Of a DNA stretch of 64,000 bases, positions 53,664-63,700 are shown piece after piece. The notes under the pieces were generated by a model. That model ran no database searches, was not told the DNA's origin, and saw nothing but the letters and a program-made list of their open reading frames with translations. Position numbers and translations under genes: made by a program. Origin of the DNA: Mycobacterium asiaticum DSM 44297 (GTDB lineage Bacteria; Actinomycetota; Actinomycetes; Mycobacteriales; Mycobacteriaceae); assembly GCF_000613245.1 (NCBI RefSeq), contig NZ_HG964936.1, forward strand, positions 962,821 to 1,026,820, given 5' to 3'. Each line of letters opens with the position of its first letter. Positions within the stretch are counted from its first letter, which is position 1.

Positions 53664-54266
53664 ATGAAAGCAGACCCGTCTACCCTTGACAAGGCCCCCG
53701 GTGCCGGCCGGCCCCGGGATCCGCGTATCGACTCTGCCATCCTTGCCGCGACGGCGGAACTGCTTGTGGACATCGGCTATTCAAGTCTGAGCCTGGCCGC
53801 GGTCGCCGAACGTGCCGGGACCACCAAGTCGGCGCTGTATCGCAGGTGGTCCAGCAAGGCCGAGTTGGTGCACGAGGCGGCCTTCCCGGTCGCACCGACC
53901 GCATTGGTGGCGCCCGCCGGCGATTTCGCCGCCGATATTCAGATGATGATCGAGGCCACCCGCGACGTGTTCACGACGCCGGTCGTGCGCGCCGCACTGC
54001 CGGGGCTCGTCGCCGACATGACCGCGGACGCCGAGCTCAACGCCCGGGTCATGTCCCGGTTCGCAGACCTGTTCGCCACAGTGCGAATGCGACTGGCAGA
54101 AGCCGTGGAGCGAGGGGAGGCGCATCCCGATGTCGACCCGGACCGGTTGATCGAATTGATTGGAGGAGCCACGATGCTGCGCATGCTGCTGTACCCGGAC
54201 CGCAAACTCGACGATGCCTGGGTGCAGCAGACCACCGCCATCATCGTGCACGGGGTCACTCGATGA
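53664..54266 (+). CDS. TetR-family regulator (Rv3167c-like)
   Basis: A 200-residue TetR regulator. The N-terminus MKADPSTLDKAPGAGRPRD is followed by the HTH (AILAATAELLVDIGYSSLS, then LAAVAERAGTTKSALYRRW). It corresponds by position and text to M. tuberculosis Rv3167c, a TetR reported to affect lipid metabolism and host-cell death. It starts at ATG 53664 after a very short leader. Its TGA overlaps the SDR start by four bases, so the SDR is coupled to it. Confidence 0.92.
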   Translation: MKADPSTLDKAPGAGRPRDPRIDSAILAATAELLVDIGYSSLSLAAVAERAGTTKSALYRRWSSKAELVHEAAFPVAPTALVAPAGDFAADIQMMIEATRDVFTTPVVRAALPGLVADMTADAELNARVMSRFADLFATVRMRLAEAVERGEAHPDVDPDRLIELIGGATMLRMLLYPDRKLDDAWVQQTTAIIVHGVTR

Positions 54267-55096
54267 CGGCGGCGATCGTCACCGGCGCCAGCCGCGGGCT
54301 GGGACGGGCGATCGCGCTGGCATTGGCGTCCGAGGGTGTAGCAGTGGCCGTGGCGGGCCGTACGGAAGCGGTCTGGGATGACCGGCTGCCCGGCACTATC
54401 GGCGAGACTGTTGCCGACATCGAGGCGGCGGGCGGACGGGCGGTGGCCGTGCGGGCCGATCTGACCGAGCGCGACGACATAGTCCGGCTGGTAGATACCG
54501 CGCGAGACATGTTGGGCCCCATCACGATACTGATCAATAATGCCGCCTTCACCGCACCCGGGCGTCCTGGCGCGCAGCCGCGTCCCAAGCCTGCGACGCC
54601 CAAGTCGAAACCAGGTTGGCCCGGCTTCGTCAGCACACCGCTGTCCGCCTACCGCCGGCATTTCGAGATCTCGATCTTCGCCGCCTACGAACTCATGCAG
54701 CTCGTCAGCCCTGACATGATCACCGCGGGCGGCGGCTCGATCATCAACATCACTTCGGTCGCATCGCGTCTGCCCGGCGACGGGCCCTATCCGGACCGAA
54801 GCGCCGGCGTGCTGCCCGGCTACGGAGGCTCCAAGGCCGCGCTCGAGCATCTGACCCAATGCGCCGCATACGATCTCGCGGAGTACAACATCGCAGTGAA
54901 CGCGCTTGCGCCGTCCAAGGCGATCATGACGCCGGGGTTGTCCTACTACGCGCGCAGCTTCGACGAAGTCAGCTCGGCCGTTGAATTCGCCCAAGCGGCA
55001 GTGCAACTCACGCGGGTGGACCCCGCCGTGGTGACCGGGCGCACTATCGGGCACCTGCAGGTGCTCGATGGCACCTTCACACCGTTCAGCCTCTGA
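54263..55096 (+). CDS. Short-chain dehydrogenase/reductase
   Basis: A 277-residue SDR. The glycine motif is VTGASRGLGRAIALAL, followed by AGRTEAVWDD (NADP-like Arg), ILINNAAFTAPG, the catalytic Ser in IINITSVASRL and YGGSKAALEHL with the Tyr/Lys. A Pro/Lys-rich insertion of about 20 residues follows the NNA motif. The ATG overlaps the TetR stop. The TGA is immediately followed by the stop of the convergent 13E12 gene with no bases between them. Confidence 0.9.
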   Translation: MTAAIVTGASRGLGRAIALALASEGVAVAVAGRTEAVWDDRLPGTIGETVADIEAAGGRAVAVRADLTERDDIVRLVDTARDMLGPITILINNAAFTAPGRPGAQPRPKPATPKSKPGWPGFVSTPLSAYRRHFEISIFAAYELMQLVSPDMITAGGGSIINITSVASRLPGDGPYPDRSAGVLPGYGGSKAALEHLTQCAAYDLAEYNIAVNALAPSKAIMTPGLSYYARSFDEVSSAVEFAQAAVQLTRVDPAVVTGRTIGHLQVLDGTFTPFSL

Positions 55097-56383
55097 TCAG
55101 GCGGCGTGACGGTTGATCAGCGTGATCGCGATGCCGGTTTCGACTTCGCTGATATCGACTCTGGGGTGGCCGGGCACGGGTGGGGCCGTCGACCGATAGT
55201 GGGCGCCGGTGGGGGTGGTGTACTGCGCGCTGTGGCGGCCCTCGCTGGTGCCGGTAGTGACCTGCCAGCCAGGCGCTTCTTTGGTGTAGTTGCACAGTTC
55301 GCATTGCCCCTGGCCGTTGTCGGCGCTGGTCTTGCCGCCGCGCCGCCAGGGTTGGGCGTGGTCGCGGTGGCGGATGGGGGCGTCGCAATAGGGAGTGCGG
55401 CAGGTTTGGTCGCGTAACCCGATGAACCGGGCGAGGCCGCGGGGGAAGGTGCGGCTGCGGGATTCCATGGCGACCAGGGCCCCAGTGCCGGGCCGGGCAT
55501 AGAGGCGGCGCAGGCTCGCCCGGGAGCGTCGATCGGTCAGAGCGTTGTCGATCATGGTCCGGGCCACTTCGGCGGGGATGGGTCCGTAGCCGTCGAGCAG
55601 GGCGGGGCTGGTGTCCTGGCCGAGCAGAGCGGTATCGGAGATCACCACGCTGACCGCGACGGGGGCGGCCGCGTCGGCGGGACAGCCGGTGATTCGCTCG
55701 ACGACGGTGTCCGCCATGACCTGGCCGCGGGACCGGCCATCAAAGGTGGTGTCGGCGATGCGCCGCAGCGTGGCGTACACCCCTACGCCCTGCGCGACTG
55801 GCAGCAGAACCGACACCCAGCTCATGGTGTCGGGGGCGGGCCGGATGGTCACGGTGCGGTCCTGCGGAGCCTTGGCGGCACGATCGACCACTGCGTGCGG
55901 GTCGCGCCGGTAAGCGATGGCTTTGGCTTCGGCCGTCAGGCGTTTGTCGCCCTTGCCCGTGAGCTTGTCGAGGTCGGCGCACATCTCGCGGTCCAGGGCG
56001 CGGCGGTCTTCGGCGTCCAGGCAGGCCGATTCGCGCACGATCAGGGTGGCCCGCCATTCGGAGAGCGCTCCACATTCCAGGGCGGCCAGCGTGTACGGCA
56101 TTTCGTGGACAAGCGCATTGGCCAGGCCCAGGTGCTGGCCCCCGCGGACCGGAGCATCGCGCCGGGCCAGGGCGATCTCGCTGGCCAGACCACGGCAGCG
56201 TTTGGACGCCGGCACCCCGGCCGCGGTTTCGGCGGCTCGCCGGGCGGTGGCCAGTGCCGCCGCCGCGCGGGCCTGACCCGCCGCCGCCGCGCTTTTGACC
56301 TGCTCCAACGCAGTGATCCGGGCGACCAGTTCGGCTTCGCCCGCCACCGGGGAGATCGACGCAAGTTCCGCTAGTTCGAACAT
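55097..56383 (-). CDS. 13E12-repeat family HNH endonuclease-like protein (DUF222)
   Basis: A 428-residue 13E12 (REP13E12) family protein. The N-terminal DUF222 helices contain LVARITALEQVKSAAAAGQA and ALVHEMPYTLAALECGALS. The C-terminal HNH domain has CRTPYCDAPIRHRDHAQPW (Cys pair and the HxxD/H zinc/catalytic residues) followed by ADNGQGQCELCNYTKEAPGW. The start ATG lies inside a perfect LexA box, and a -10 (TATTAT) sits seven bases upstream, so the mRNA is probably leaderless and SOS-induced. Its coding capacity is intact, unlike many REP13E12 copies. Confidence 0.92.
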   Translation of the reverse strand: MFELAELASISPVAGEAELVARITALEQVKSAAAAGQARAAAALATARRAAETAAGVPASKRCRGLASEIALARRDAPVRGGQHLGLANALVHEMPYTLAALECGALSEWRATLIVRESACLDAEDRRALDREMCADLDKLTGKGDKRLTAEAKAIAYRRDPHAVVDRAAKAPQDRTVTIRPAPDTMSWVSVLLPVAQGVGVYATLRRIADTTFDGRSRGQVMADTVVERITGCPADAAAPVAVSVVISDTALLGQDTSPALLDGYGPIPAEVARTMIDNALTDRRSRASLRRLYARPGTGALVAMESRSRTFPRGLARFIGLRDQTCRTPYCDAPIRHRDHAQPWRRGGKTSADNGQGQCELCNYTKEAPGWQVTTGTSEGRHSAQYTTPTGAHYRSTAPPVPGHPRVDISEVETGIAITLINRHAA

Positions 56384-56391
56384 ATGTTCGA
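56376..56391 (-). promoter_or_regulatory. LexA (SOS) box over the 13E12 start
   Basis: TCGAACATATGTTCGA is a perfect match to the mycobacterial SOS box TCGAAC-N4-GTTCGA. It abuts the -10 TATTAT (56391-56396, minus strand) and contains the ATG at 56383-56381. LexA bound here would block initiation directly. 13E12-family genes are known members of the M. tuberculosis LexA regulon. Confidence 0.9.
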
Positions 56392-56500
56392 TAATACACC
56401 GCCACGGGGACGAGTCGCCAGCGTTACTGGACCGGGGCGGGCGCGCGCCGCTAGCCTTCGGCTATGAGGCACCTATGAGGCATTTGGTGGCCTTCCGCTG

Positions 56501-57457
56501 ATGTTCGACAAGCCGACGGGCCGCGTGGTCGCCGTGCTCGTCCTGCTGATCGTGGCCGCCGCCGCTCTGCGCGGGTACCTACCGCCGCAGCACGACGCGC
56601 GGCTTGCTGACGACGGCGGAAACCGCGCTCCGCTGATGTTCCTCGTCGCGGCAATTGCCGCAACAGTGGGACTGCTGGCGTTCTCCCTCATCGCTCGCTT
56701 CCGCGACCCGCGCGCGGTGGCGCCGAGCTCGGGCAACCTCTCGGAATTGCTGGGACGTGGCAGCGGCGAACGAGCGAGCTGGCGCGTCGTGCTGATCGCA
56801 CTCGCAGTAATCGTGGCCTGGCTGGCCATCGCACTTCTGTTGTCCCGCCTGTGGACCCCGCCTGAAGTCAATCTTGATGTTCCTCAACAAAGTTCGACGC
56901 CGGCCCCGCCGGCGGTACCTCGCGACGGCCCGCCACCAAAACAGCCGTCACACCGCAACAACAACGGGGACACGTTGGGTGCCCTGCTGGCGTTCATACC
57001 CGTGTTGCTGATGTTGTTCGCCGGCGGAGTCATTGCTTCCCGTCGCCGTCGGCAACCGACTGCGTCCGCGCCCCCAGCCGTCAATCGAAGAGACCCCCCG
57101 GTGCCGGAAGCGGCGTCCGAATCGCTGGTGCGCGCAGCCGAAGTGGGCTTGGCCGAGATGGCCGACCTGAGCCGCCAACCGCGCGAGGCGATCATCGCAT
57201 GCTATGCCGCTATGGAGCGCGAGCTGGCCAATGTCCCCGGTGCCGTCCCGCAGGAAGCCGACACTCCCACCGAGGTACTGGCCAGGGCGGTCGCACATCG
57301 TGCACTGCGCGCCGACACCGCCGTCGAATTGGTGAACCTGTTCGAGGAAGCCCGGTTCAGTCCCCATGTGATGAACGAGGGGCACCGCGAGACCGCCGTG
57401 CGGGTGCTCGAGCTGGTGCTCGACGAGATCGTGCCGCGCTCGAGTGAGGCGGTATGA
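56501..57457 (+). CDS. DUF4129-containing membrane protein (Rv3166c-like)
   Basis: A 318-residue protein. Membrane segments lie near residues 8-25, 44-64, 93-113 and 160-178. Pro-rich loops separate them, and a soluble C-terminal DUF4129 helical domain (AAEVGLAEMADLSRQPREA..YAAMERELANV) follows. It is the first gene of the MoxR operon, whose five genes overlap or nearly abut. ATG 56501 has no strong Shine-Dalgarno. In M. tuberculosis Rv3166c occupies this position. Such proteins accompany MoxR/DUF58 systems in many bacteria, possibly in envelope maintenance. Confidence 0.85.
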   Translation: MFDKPTGRVVAVLVLLIVAAAALRGYLPPQHDARLADDGGNRAPLMFLVAAIAATVGLLAFSLIARFRDPRAVAPSSGNLSELLGRGSGERASWRVVLIALAVIVAWLAIALLLSRLWTPPEVNLDVPQQSSTPAPPAVPRDGPPPKQPSHRNNNGDTLGALLAFIPVLLMLFAGGVIASRRRRQPTASAPPAVNRRDPPVPEAASESLVRAAEVGLAEMADLSRQPREAIIACYAAMERELANVPGAVPQEADTPTEVLARAVAHRALRADTAVELVNLFEEARFSPHVMNEGHRETAVRVLELVLDEIVPRSSEAV

Positions 57458-57936
57458 AAAGGCTACTGGCCCTGGGCATTCTGCTGATCATCGGAACGGA
57501 GCTGCTGCTGCTGGTGGCGCAGGATCGCCGGTTTGTGCTGCTTGCCGCCGGCGTCGGTCTGACGTTGGTGCTGCTCAACATCCGCCGCGCGTTGGGTCAC
57601 CCGAACGAGCCGGCGGCCGAACCGGACTCCGACGATCTCGCCGACTCGTTGCGTCGCTGGTTGGCCAGCACCGAGACAACGATCCGGTGGTCGGATTCCA
57701 CTCGCGCGGACTGGGACCGTCACCTGCGCCCGATGCTGGCGCGACGCTTCGAACTCACCACGGGCCAACGGCAGGCAAAAGATCCGGCCGCATTCCGTGC
57801 CACCGGAGAGATGCTGTTCGGACCCGAACTTTGGGAATGGGTTAACCCGAATAACGTGGGGTATGCGGCTGCCGACCAGCCGGGGCCCGGTCGGGCGGCG
57901 CTCGAGGAGATTCTGCGAAGGTTGGAGCAGGTATGA
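57454..57936 (+). CDS. Membrane-associated hypothetical protein (Rv3165c-like)
   Basis: A 160-residue protein. Two N-terminal hydrophobic segments (about residues 5-20 and 24-42) precede a soluble, Arg-rich C-terminal domain (RRWLASTETTIRWSDS...ELWEWVNPNN). ATG 57454 overlaps the previous stop by four bases, and its stop overlaps moxR3. Conserved position in the MoxR operon is the only functional clue. Confidence 0.82.
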   Translation: MKRLLALGILLIIGTELLLLVAQDRRFVLLAAGVGLTLVLLNIRRALGHPNEPAAEPDSDDLADSLRRWLASTETTIRWSDSTRADWDRHLRPMLARRFELTTGQRQAKDPAAFRATGEMLFGPELWEWVNPNNVGYAAADQPGPGRAALEEILRRLEQV

Positions 57937-58919
57937 CAACGCCGGCCGCTAGGTCAGTTGAAGAAACCACTGCCCAGTGCGAGGCGGTGCTCGACGAAAT
58001 CGAACGCGTCGTCGTCGGCAAGCGCGCGGCCCTTACGTTGATCCTCACAGCAGTCCTGGCCCGTGGTCACGTGCTGATTGAGGATCTGCCCGGACTCGGC
58101 AAGACGTTGATCGCGCGTTCCTTCGCCGCCGCATTGGGACTGGAATTCACCCGGGTGCAGTTCACCCCGGACCTGCTGCCGGCCGATCTATTGGGCTCGA
58201 CCATTTACGACATGCAGTCGGGACGCTTCGAGTTCCGGCGCGGGCCGATCTTCACCAACCTGCTGCTCGCCGACGAAATCAACCGGACGCCGCCCAAGAC
58301 TCAGGCGGCGCTGCTGGAGGCGATGGCCGAGGGACAGGTCAGCATCGATGGCCACACCCACAAACTGCCAACGCCATTCATCGTGCTGGCCACTGACAAC
58401 CCGATCGAGTACGAAGGCACTTATCCGCTGCCGGAGGCGCAACTCGACAGGTTCTCGATCCGCCTGGAGCTGCGCTACCTGTCCGAGGAAGACGAGACCG
58501 CGATGCTACGGCGCCGTCTGGAACGCGGGTCCGCCGAACCGACCGTCAACCAGGTCGTCGACGCGCACGACCTGCTGGCGATGCGTGAATCCGTCGAGCA
58601 GGTATCGGTGCATGAAGACGTCCTGCACTACGTCGTTTCGCTGGCCACGGCGACCCGGCATCATCCCCAGGTCGCCGTCGGCGCCAGCCCGCGCGCCGAG
58701 CTCGATCTGGTTCAGCTCGCCCGTGCCCGCGCCCTGCTGCTTGGTCGCGATTACGTGATCCCGGAAGACGTCAAAGCGCTCGCCACCCCTGCGGTCGCAC
58801 ACCGGATCACGCTGCGACCGGAGATGTGGGTCCGCAAGATCCAGGGCGCGGACGTGGTCGGGGAACTGTTGCGGCGCTTGCCCGTGCCCCGCGCCAACGA
58901 GAAGAACAGCCCGGCATGA
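57933..58919 (+). CDS. moxR3: MoxR-family AAA+ ATPase
   Basis: A 328-residue MoxR AAA+ chaperone-like ATPase. Walker A is visible in LIEDLPGLGKTLIARSF, Walker B in LLLADEINRTPPKTQAALLEAM, sensor 1 in VLATDNPIEYEGTYPLPEAQLDRF, and a sensor-2/lid region follows. Such ATPases probably remodel or insert partners encoded by adjacent DUF58/VWA genes. Gene overlap on both sides (4 nt) shows tight coupling. By operon position it corresponds to moxR3 (Rv3164c) of M. tuberculosis. Confidence 0.95.
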   Translation: MTTPAARSVEETTAQCEAVLDEIERVVVGKRAALTLILTAVLARGHVLIEDLPGLGKTLIARSFAAALGLEFTRVQFTPDLLPADLLGSTIYDMQSGRFEFRRGPIFTNLLLADEINRTPPKTQAALLEAMAEGQVSIDGHTHKLPTPFIVLATDNPIEYEGTYPLPEAQLDRFSIRLELRYLSEEDETAMLRRRLERGSAEPTVNQVVDAHDLLAMRESVEQVSVHEDVLHYVVSLATATRHHPQVAVGASPRAELDLVQLARARALLLGRDYVIPEDVKALATPAVAHRITLRPEMWVRKIQGADVVGELLRRLPVPRANEKNSPA

Positions 58920-60181
58920 TCCAAACTCGTGACGTCGAGTTTCATTGGCGTGCATCACAATTGACGTTGTCGATCGCGACCTGTGCCGGGGTCGCGCTGG
59001 TGGCTGCCGTCATCGGTGGACGTTGGCAGCTGATTGCTTTCGCGGCCCCGCTGCTCGGTGTGCTGTGCTCACTGAATTGGCAGCTACCGGTCCCCACGGT
59101 TCAAGTGCATGCCGAGCCGGATTCGCAGCGATGCTTCGAAGACGAGCAAGCGCGAATATCGGTGTGGGCCACCACGGAATCCGGTTCGGACGCGATGGAT
59201 CTGACGGTGTCATCGGTCGGCGGCATGGAAGTGGAGGTGCTGGACTCACCAAGTAGGCACGCGAAAACAGTTGCCGCCGTGGCTAAAAGGTGGGGACGGT
59301 ATCCGATCCGGGTGGGTGTCGACCTCCTCGCGCGCGGCGGCCTGGTGCGGGGCACCGGGACCGTCGACACCGCCGACGTCATAGTCTTTCCACTGACACC
59401 ACCGCAGGCAACCTCGATTCCACGAACCGAGTTGCTCGACCGGTTGGGCGCCCACCTCACCCGGCACGTGGGTCCCGGCGTCGAATACGCCGACATCCGC
59501 CCGTACATTCCGGGCGACCAACTGCGCGCAGTGAATTGGGCGGTCAGTGCGCGCCGTGGCCGGTTGCACGTGACGCAGCGGCTGACCGACCGGGCCGCCG
59601 ACGTGGTGGTGCTGATCGACACCTATCGACAGCCGGCGGGGCCGGCGACCCAGGCCACCGAACGTGTGGTGCGGGGGGCGGCGCAGGTGGTGCAGACCGC
59701 GCTGCGCAATGGTGACCGTGCCGGGATCGTCGCGTTGGGCGGAGGCCGGCCACGCTGGCTGGGCGCCGATATCGGCCAGCGTCAGTTCTACCGCGTGCTG
59801 GACACCGTGCTGGGTGCGGGCGAAGGATATGAGAAAACCACCGGAACACTCGCGCCACGGGCCGCGGTCCCGGCGGGGGCGATCGTCATCGCCTTCTCGA
59901 CGCTGCTCGATACCGAATTCGCGTTGGCGCTCATCGACTTACGTAAGCGCGGCCACGTCGTGGTCGCGGTCGACGTACTGGACACTTCGCCGTTCGAGGG
60001 CGAACACGACCCGCTGGTTGGGCGAATGTGGGCGTTGCAGCGCTCCGCGATGTATCGAGACATGACCTCCATCGGCGTGGACGTGCTGGCCTGGCCATCG
60101 GACCGCTCGCTCGAGCAGTCGATGGGGGCATTGCCCGATCGCCGCCGTCGGGTCCGTGGGCAGTTGCGGGGTGGCGGCTGA
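58916..60181 (+). CDS. DUF58 (VWA-like) protein, MoxR partner
   Basis: A 421-residue protein. Two N-terminal membrane segments (about residues 16-55) are followed by the DUF58 signature YADIRPYIPGDQLRAVNWAVSARRG and a VWA-like domain with VVVLIDTYRQP in place of a full MIDAS motif. The ATG overlaps the moxR3 stop (ATGA). Its C-terminus is Arg-rich and overlaps the next gene by 11 bases. It resembles Rv3163c and is the expected client or partner of the MoxR ATPase. Confidence 0.9.
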   Translation: MIQTRDVEFHWRASQLTLSIATCAGVALVAAVIGGRWQLIAFAAPLLGVLCSLNWQLPVPTVQVHAEPDSQRCFEDEQARISVWATTESGSDAMDLTVSSVGGMEVEVLDSPSRHAKTVAAVAKRWGRYPIRVGVDLLARGGLVRGTGTVDTADVIVFPLTPPQATSIPRTELLDRLGAHLTRHVGPGVEYADIRPYIPGDQLRAVNWAVSARRGRLHVTQRLTDRAADVVVLIDTYRQPAGPATQATERVVRGAAQVVQTALRNGDRAGIVALGGGRPRWLGADIGQRQFYRVLDTVLGAGEGYEKTTGTLAPRAAVPAGAIVIAFSTLLDTEFALALIDLRKRGHVVVAVDVLDTSPFEGEHDPLVGRMWALQRSAMYRDMTSIGVDVLAWPSDRSLEQSMGALPDRRRRVRGQLRGGG

Positions 60182-60617
60182 GGTGTTTGCGCAATCGGGT
60201 AACGGGGTCTTCGCGGCAATGCTCGGCTTGCTCACGGTCGGGACGGCTGCCGTCGGATCCCATGGCGCGGCTCTGGCAGTTGCCGGCGCCGCGGTGCTTG
60301 CGGTGGAAGCGGGGATGATATTCCGACCTGGCGCGACGGTTGCCGTGCTGCTGTCGGTGGTGCTGATCCTGCTCTCGGAACCTTCGCAGGGGATTGCGGC
60401 ACTGTCGGGTCTGTTCGCGACGGCGTATTTGGTCTGTCGGCATGCCGTCAGCGCGGTCGATGCGGGAAGCTGGCCGACAATCATTGGTGCCGTTGGTTTT
60501 ACTGCAGCGGGGCTGGTCGCTACGTCCTTTCCGCTGCAAGTGCCGTGGCTGCCGTTGATAGCGCCGCTCGGGGTATTGGGAATTTATGCGCTCACCGCCC
60601 GGCCCTTCCTGAATTGA
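60171..60617 (+). CDS. Small integral membrane protein (Rv3162c-like)
   Basis: A protein of about 148 residues that is almost entirely hydrophobic, with about five membrane segments (VFAAMLGLLTVGTAAVG, AALAVAGAAVLAVEAGM, VAVLLSVVLILLSE and others). GTG 60171 was chosen inside the DUF58 3' end; GTG 60156 is also in frame. It closes the five-gene MoxR operon. The function is unknown. Confidence 0.8.
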   Translation: MAAEVFAQSGNGVFAAMLGLLTVGTAAVGSHGAALAVAGAAVLAVEAGMIFRPGATVAVLLSVVLILLSEPSQGIAALSGLFATAYLVCRHAVSAVDAGSWPTIIGAVGFTAAGLVATSFPLQVPWLPLIAPLGVLGIYALTARPFLN

Positions 60618-60766
60618 ATTTGGCGCGGTGGGCTCGTAACAAATTCACATGAGTTCGGTTCATTCGCTACAAATTGCGCGTGTTACGTCATACAGTCCCG
60701 CCTGAGGCGGTTTGCGGGAGCCCTTCATCGTGGGCGTGGAGCGACTCGCCGGAAGGGGATGGCCAG
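60618..60766. promoter_or_regulatory. Intergenic region upstream of the PPE gene
   Basis: An AT-richer region with a repeated ACAAATT (near 60638 and 60670) and a small GC hairpin CCGCC-TGA-GGCGG (near 60697). GGAAGGGG (60751-60758) is the PPE Shine-Dalgarno. I cannot place a -35/-10 pair with confidence. Confidence 0.35.
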
Positions 60767-63700
60767 ATGAGTTTCTTCGGATTGCCGCCCGAGATCAATT
60801 CCCTGCGCATGTTTGCCGGAGCCGGTTCGGGACCAATGCTGGCGGCCGCGGCGGCATGGGACGGTCTGGCCGAGGAGTTGACGTCCGCCGCTCAGTCGTT
60901 TGCCGCGGTGACGTCGGGGTTGGCGGGGCAGGCTTGGCAGGGCGCCGCCGCCGAGGCGATGGCAGCGGCGGCCGCACCCTATGCGGCATGGTTGAGCGCG
61001 GCAGCCGCCCGAGCCGCCACGGCATCGGGGTCGGCCAACGCGGTGGCAAGGTTGTTCGAGGCGGCGCGGACAGCGACGGTGCACCCGCTGGCGGTGGCCG
61101 CGAATCGAAATGCGTTCGTGCAGCTGGTGTTATCCAATCTGTTCGGTCAGAACGCGCCGGCGATCGCGGCGGCGGAAAGCATCTATGAAGAGTTCTGGGC
61201 GGCCGATGTAGCGGCGTTGGTGGGGTACCACGGCGGGGCGTCCGCCGCGGTGGCGGCTCTGTCGTCGTGGGGGACCACATTGGCGGCTCTGCCGGGGTTG
61301 AGTCAGGTCGCGGTGCTTGCCGCTCCGGCCGCTGCCGTAGCGGCTTCGGTGCTCCCGGGCATCAACACGAGCCTGGGGAACAACGGCATCTGGAACCTGG
61401 GTGGGGGCAACCTCGGTGATTACAACCTGGGCAGCGGCAACTTCGGCAGCGTGAATCTCGGTGGCGGAAACACGGGTAACCTCAACTTCGGCAGCGGCAA
61501 TTTCGGGTCCTACAACCTGGGTTTCGGGAATACAGGCTTCACCAACCTAGGCCTGGGTAACCTCGGTCGGTTGAACTTCGGCTTCGGCAACAATGGCAAC
61601 GGCAACTTCGGCTTCGGCAACTTTGGCGACGGCAACTTCGGTGGCGGCAACTTCGGCGATACCAACTACGGCTCGGACAACCGAGGCAGCTTCAACCTGG
61701 GCAGCGGCAACCTCGGCTTCAACAACATCGGCTTCGGCAACAACGGCACTTTGAACTTCGGGTTCGGGAACAACGGCAACAACAACATCGGCTTCGGTCT
61801 CACCGGTGACAATCAGGTGGGGATCGGGCTACTGAACTCGGGGGTGGGCAACCTCGGCTTCGGGAATTCGGGGAACAACAACATCGGCTTCTTCAACTCC
61901 GGTGATGGCAACTTCGGCTTCTTCAATTCGGGCAACGGAAGCTTCGGCTTCAGCAACTCGGGCACCACCGGCACCGGCTTCTGGAATGCGGGTGACTTCG
62001 CGACGGGCGCCGGAAACTCGGGCTTTGCGAATTTTGGGCTGGGCAACGCGGGATCGGGGAATATGGGTTCCGGTAATTCCGGCTCTAGCAACATGGGCTC
62101 GGGAAACAGCGGGGGCTTCAACACCGGCTGGGTGAATTCCGGCGACTTCAACACCGGCCTGTCGAACGCCGGCGAGACCAACACCGGGTACGGAAACGCT
62201 GGCAACACCAATACCGGTCTGCTCAACTCCGGCAATCTGAACACCGCAATCGGTAGCTCAATCACTCCACCAGGTGTCACATCTTCCGGCTTCGGCAACA
62301 CCGGCACCGGTAGCTCGGGCTTCAACAACTCCGCTGATTTCTCCTCTGGTTTCCAGAATGACGCCGGTATGGTCGGCCTCGGCGGAATTTCTGGTTTCAA
62401 TAACTCGGAATCCTTCACGAGCGGCTTTGGCAATTCAGCTGCCTTTGCCACTGGCATCGGTAACACCGGCCAGAGTGTCGGTTGGTTCAACACCGGCGAC
62501 AACAGCGTGGGCATTTCGAACTCAGGCAATTTCAGCACCGGAATCGGCAACTCCGGCAACCAAAGCGCCGGAGCCTTCAACGAAGGCGACAACCAAGCCG
62601 GGATATTCGGCCGCGCCAGCGCGCCGGCCTTCCTGCTCGACCTTGGTCCGTTGGCGCCGGCGGTCGCGGCATTGGCAGCGCCGGGAGCGGTCTTCGCGCT
62701 GCCCGGCGTCAACACCGGCCTTGGCAACCTCGGCAACTGGAATTTGGGTGCTGGCAACATCGGCGACCTCAACCTGGGCATCGGCAACCTCGGCAACGTA
62801 AACCTCGGTGGCGGCAACATCGGCAACCTCAACCTGGGCAGCGGAAACTTCGGGTCCTACAACCTGGGCAGCGGCAATATCGGCCACACAAACTTCGGTA
62901 GCGGAAACAACCTCGGCGCGCTCAACTTCGGCAGCGGCAACACCTTCGGCGACGGCAACTTCGGCTTCGGAAACCGCTCCGGCAGCAACAATCTGGGTAG
63001 CGGTAACTTCGGTTTCGGGAACTTCGGAAACGGCAATATCGGCAACTTCAACCTCGGCAGCGGAAATTCAGGCGTGTCCAACGTCGGGTTCGGAAACAAC
63101 GGCAGTTTCAACTTCGGCTTCGGCAACAACGGCAACAACAACATCGGCTTCGGACTCACCGGTGACAACCAGGTCGGAATCGGCGCGCTGAACAGCGGAA
63201 TCGGAAATCTGGGCTTCGGGAACTCGGGGAGCAACAACATCGGCTTCTTCAACTCCGGCGACGGCAACGTCGGATTCTTCAACTCCGGCAACGGCAACAC
63301 CGGGTTCGGCAACGCCGGCGACGTCAACACCGGGTTCTGGAACGGCGGCGCTCACAACACCGGCCTCGGCAACGGCGGTAGCCAGAACGTCGGCATCGGC
63401 AACGGCGGTTTCTCGAACGTAGGGATCGGCAACGGCGGTGATTTCAACGCGGGCAGTGGAAATTCGGGCCTCAATAACACCGGGGATTTCAACGCGGGCG
63501 GCAACGGGGTGCTTGGCGGGGGCGCCAACACGGGTTCGTTCCACTCTGGCAGCCTGAACACCGGCTTCGGCAACGCCGGCAATCTCAACACCGGCCTGTT
63601 CAATGCCGGTGACGTGAACACCGCGGTGGGCAGCGCGGTCAACCAACCGGGAACAACGTCTGGGTTCGGAAACACCGGCACGGGCGTTTCCGGTTTCTTC

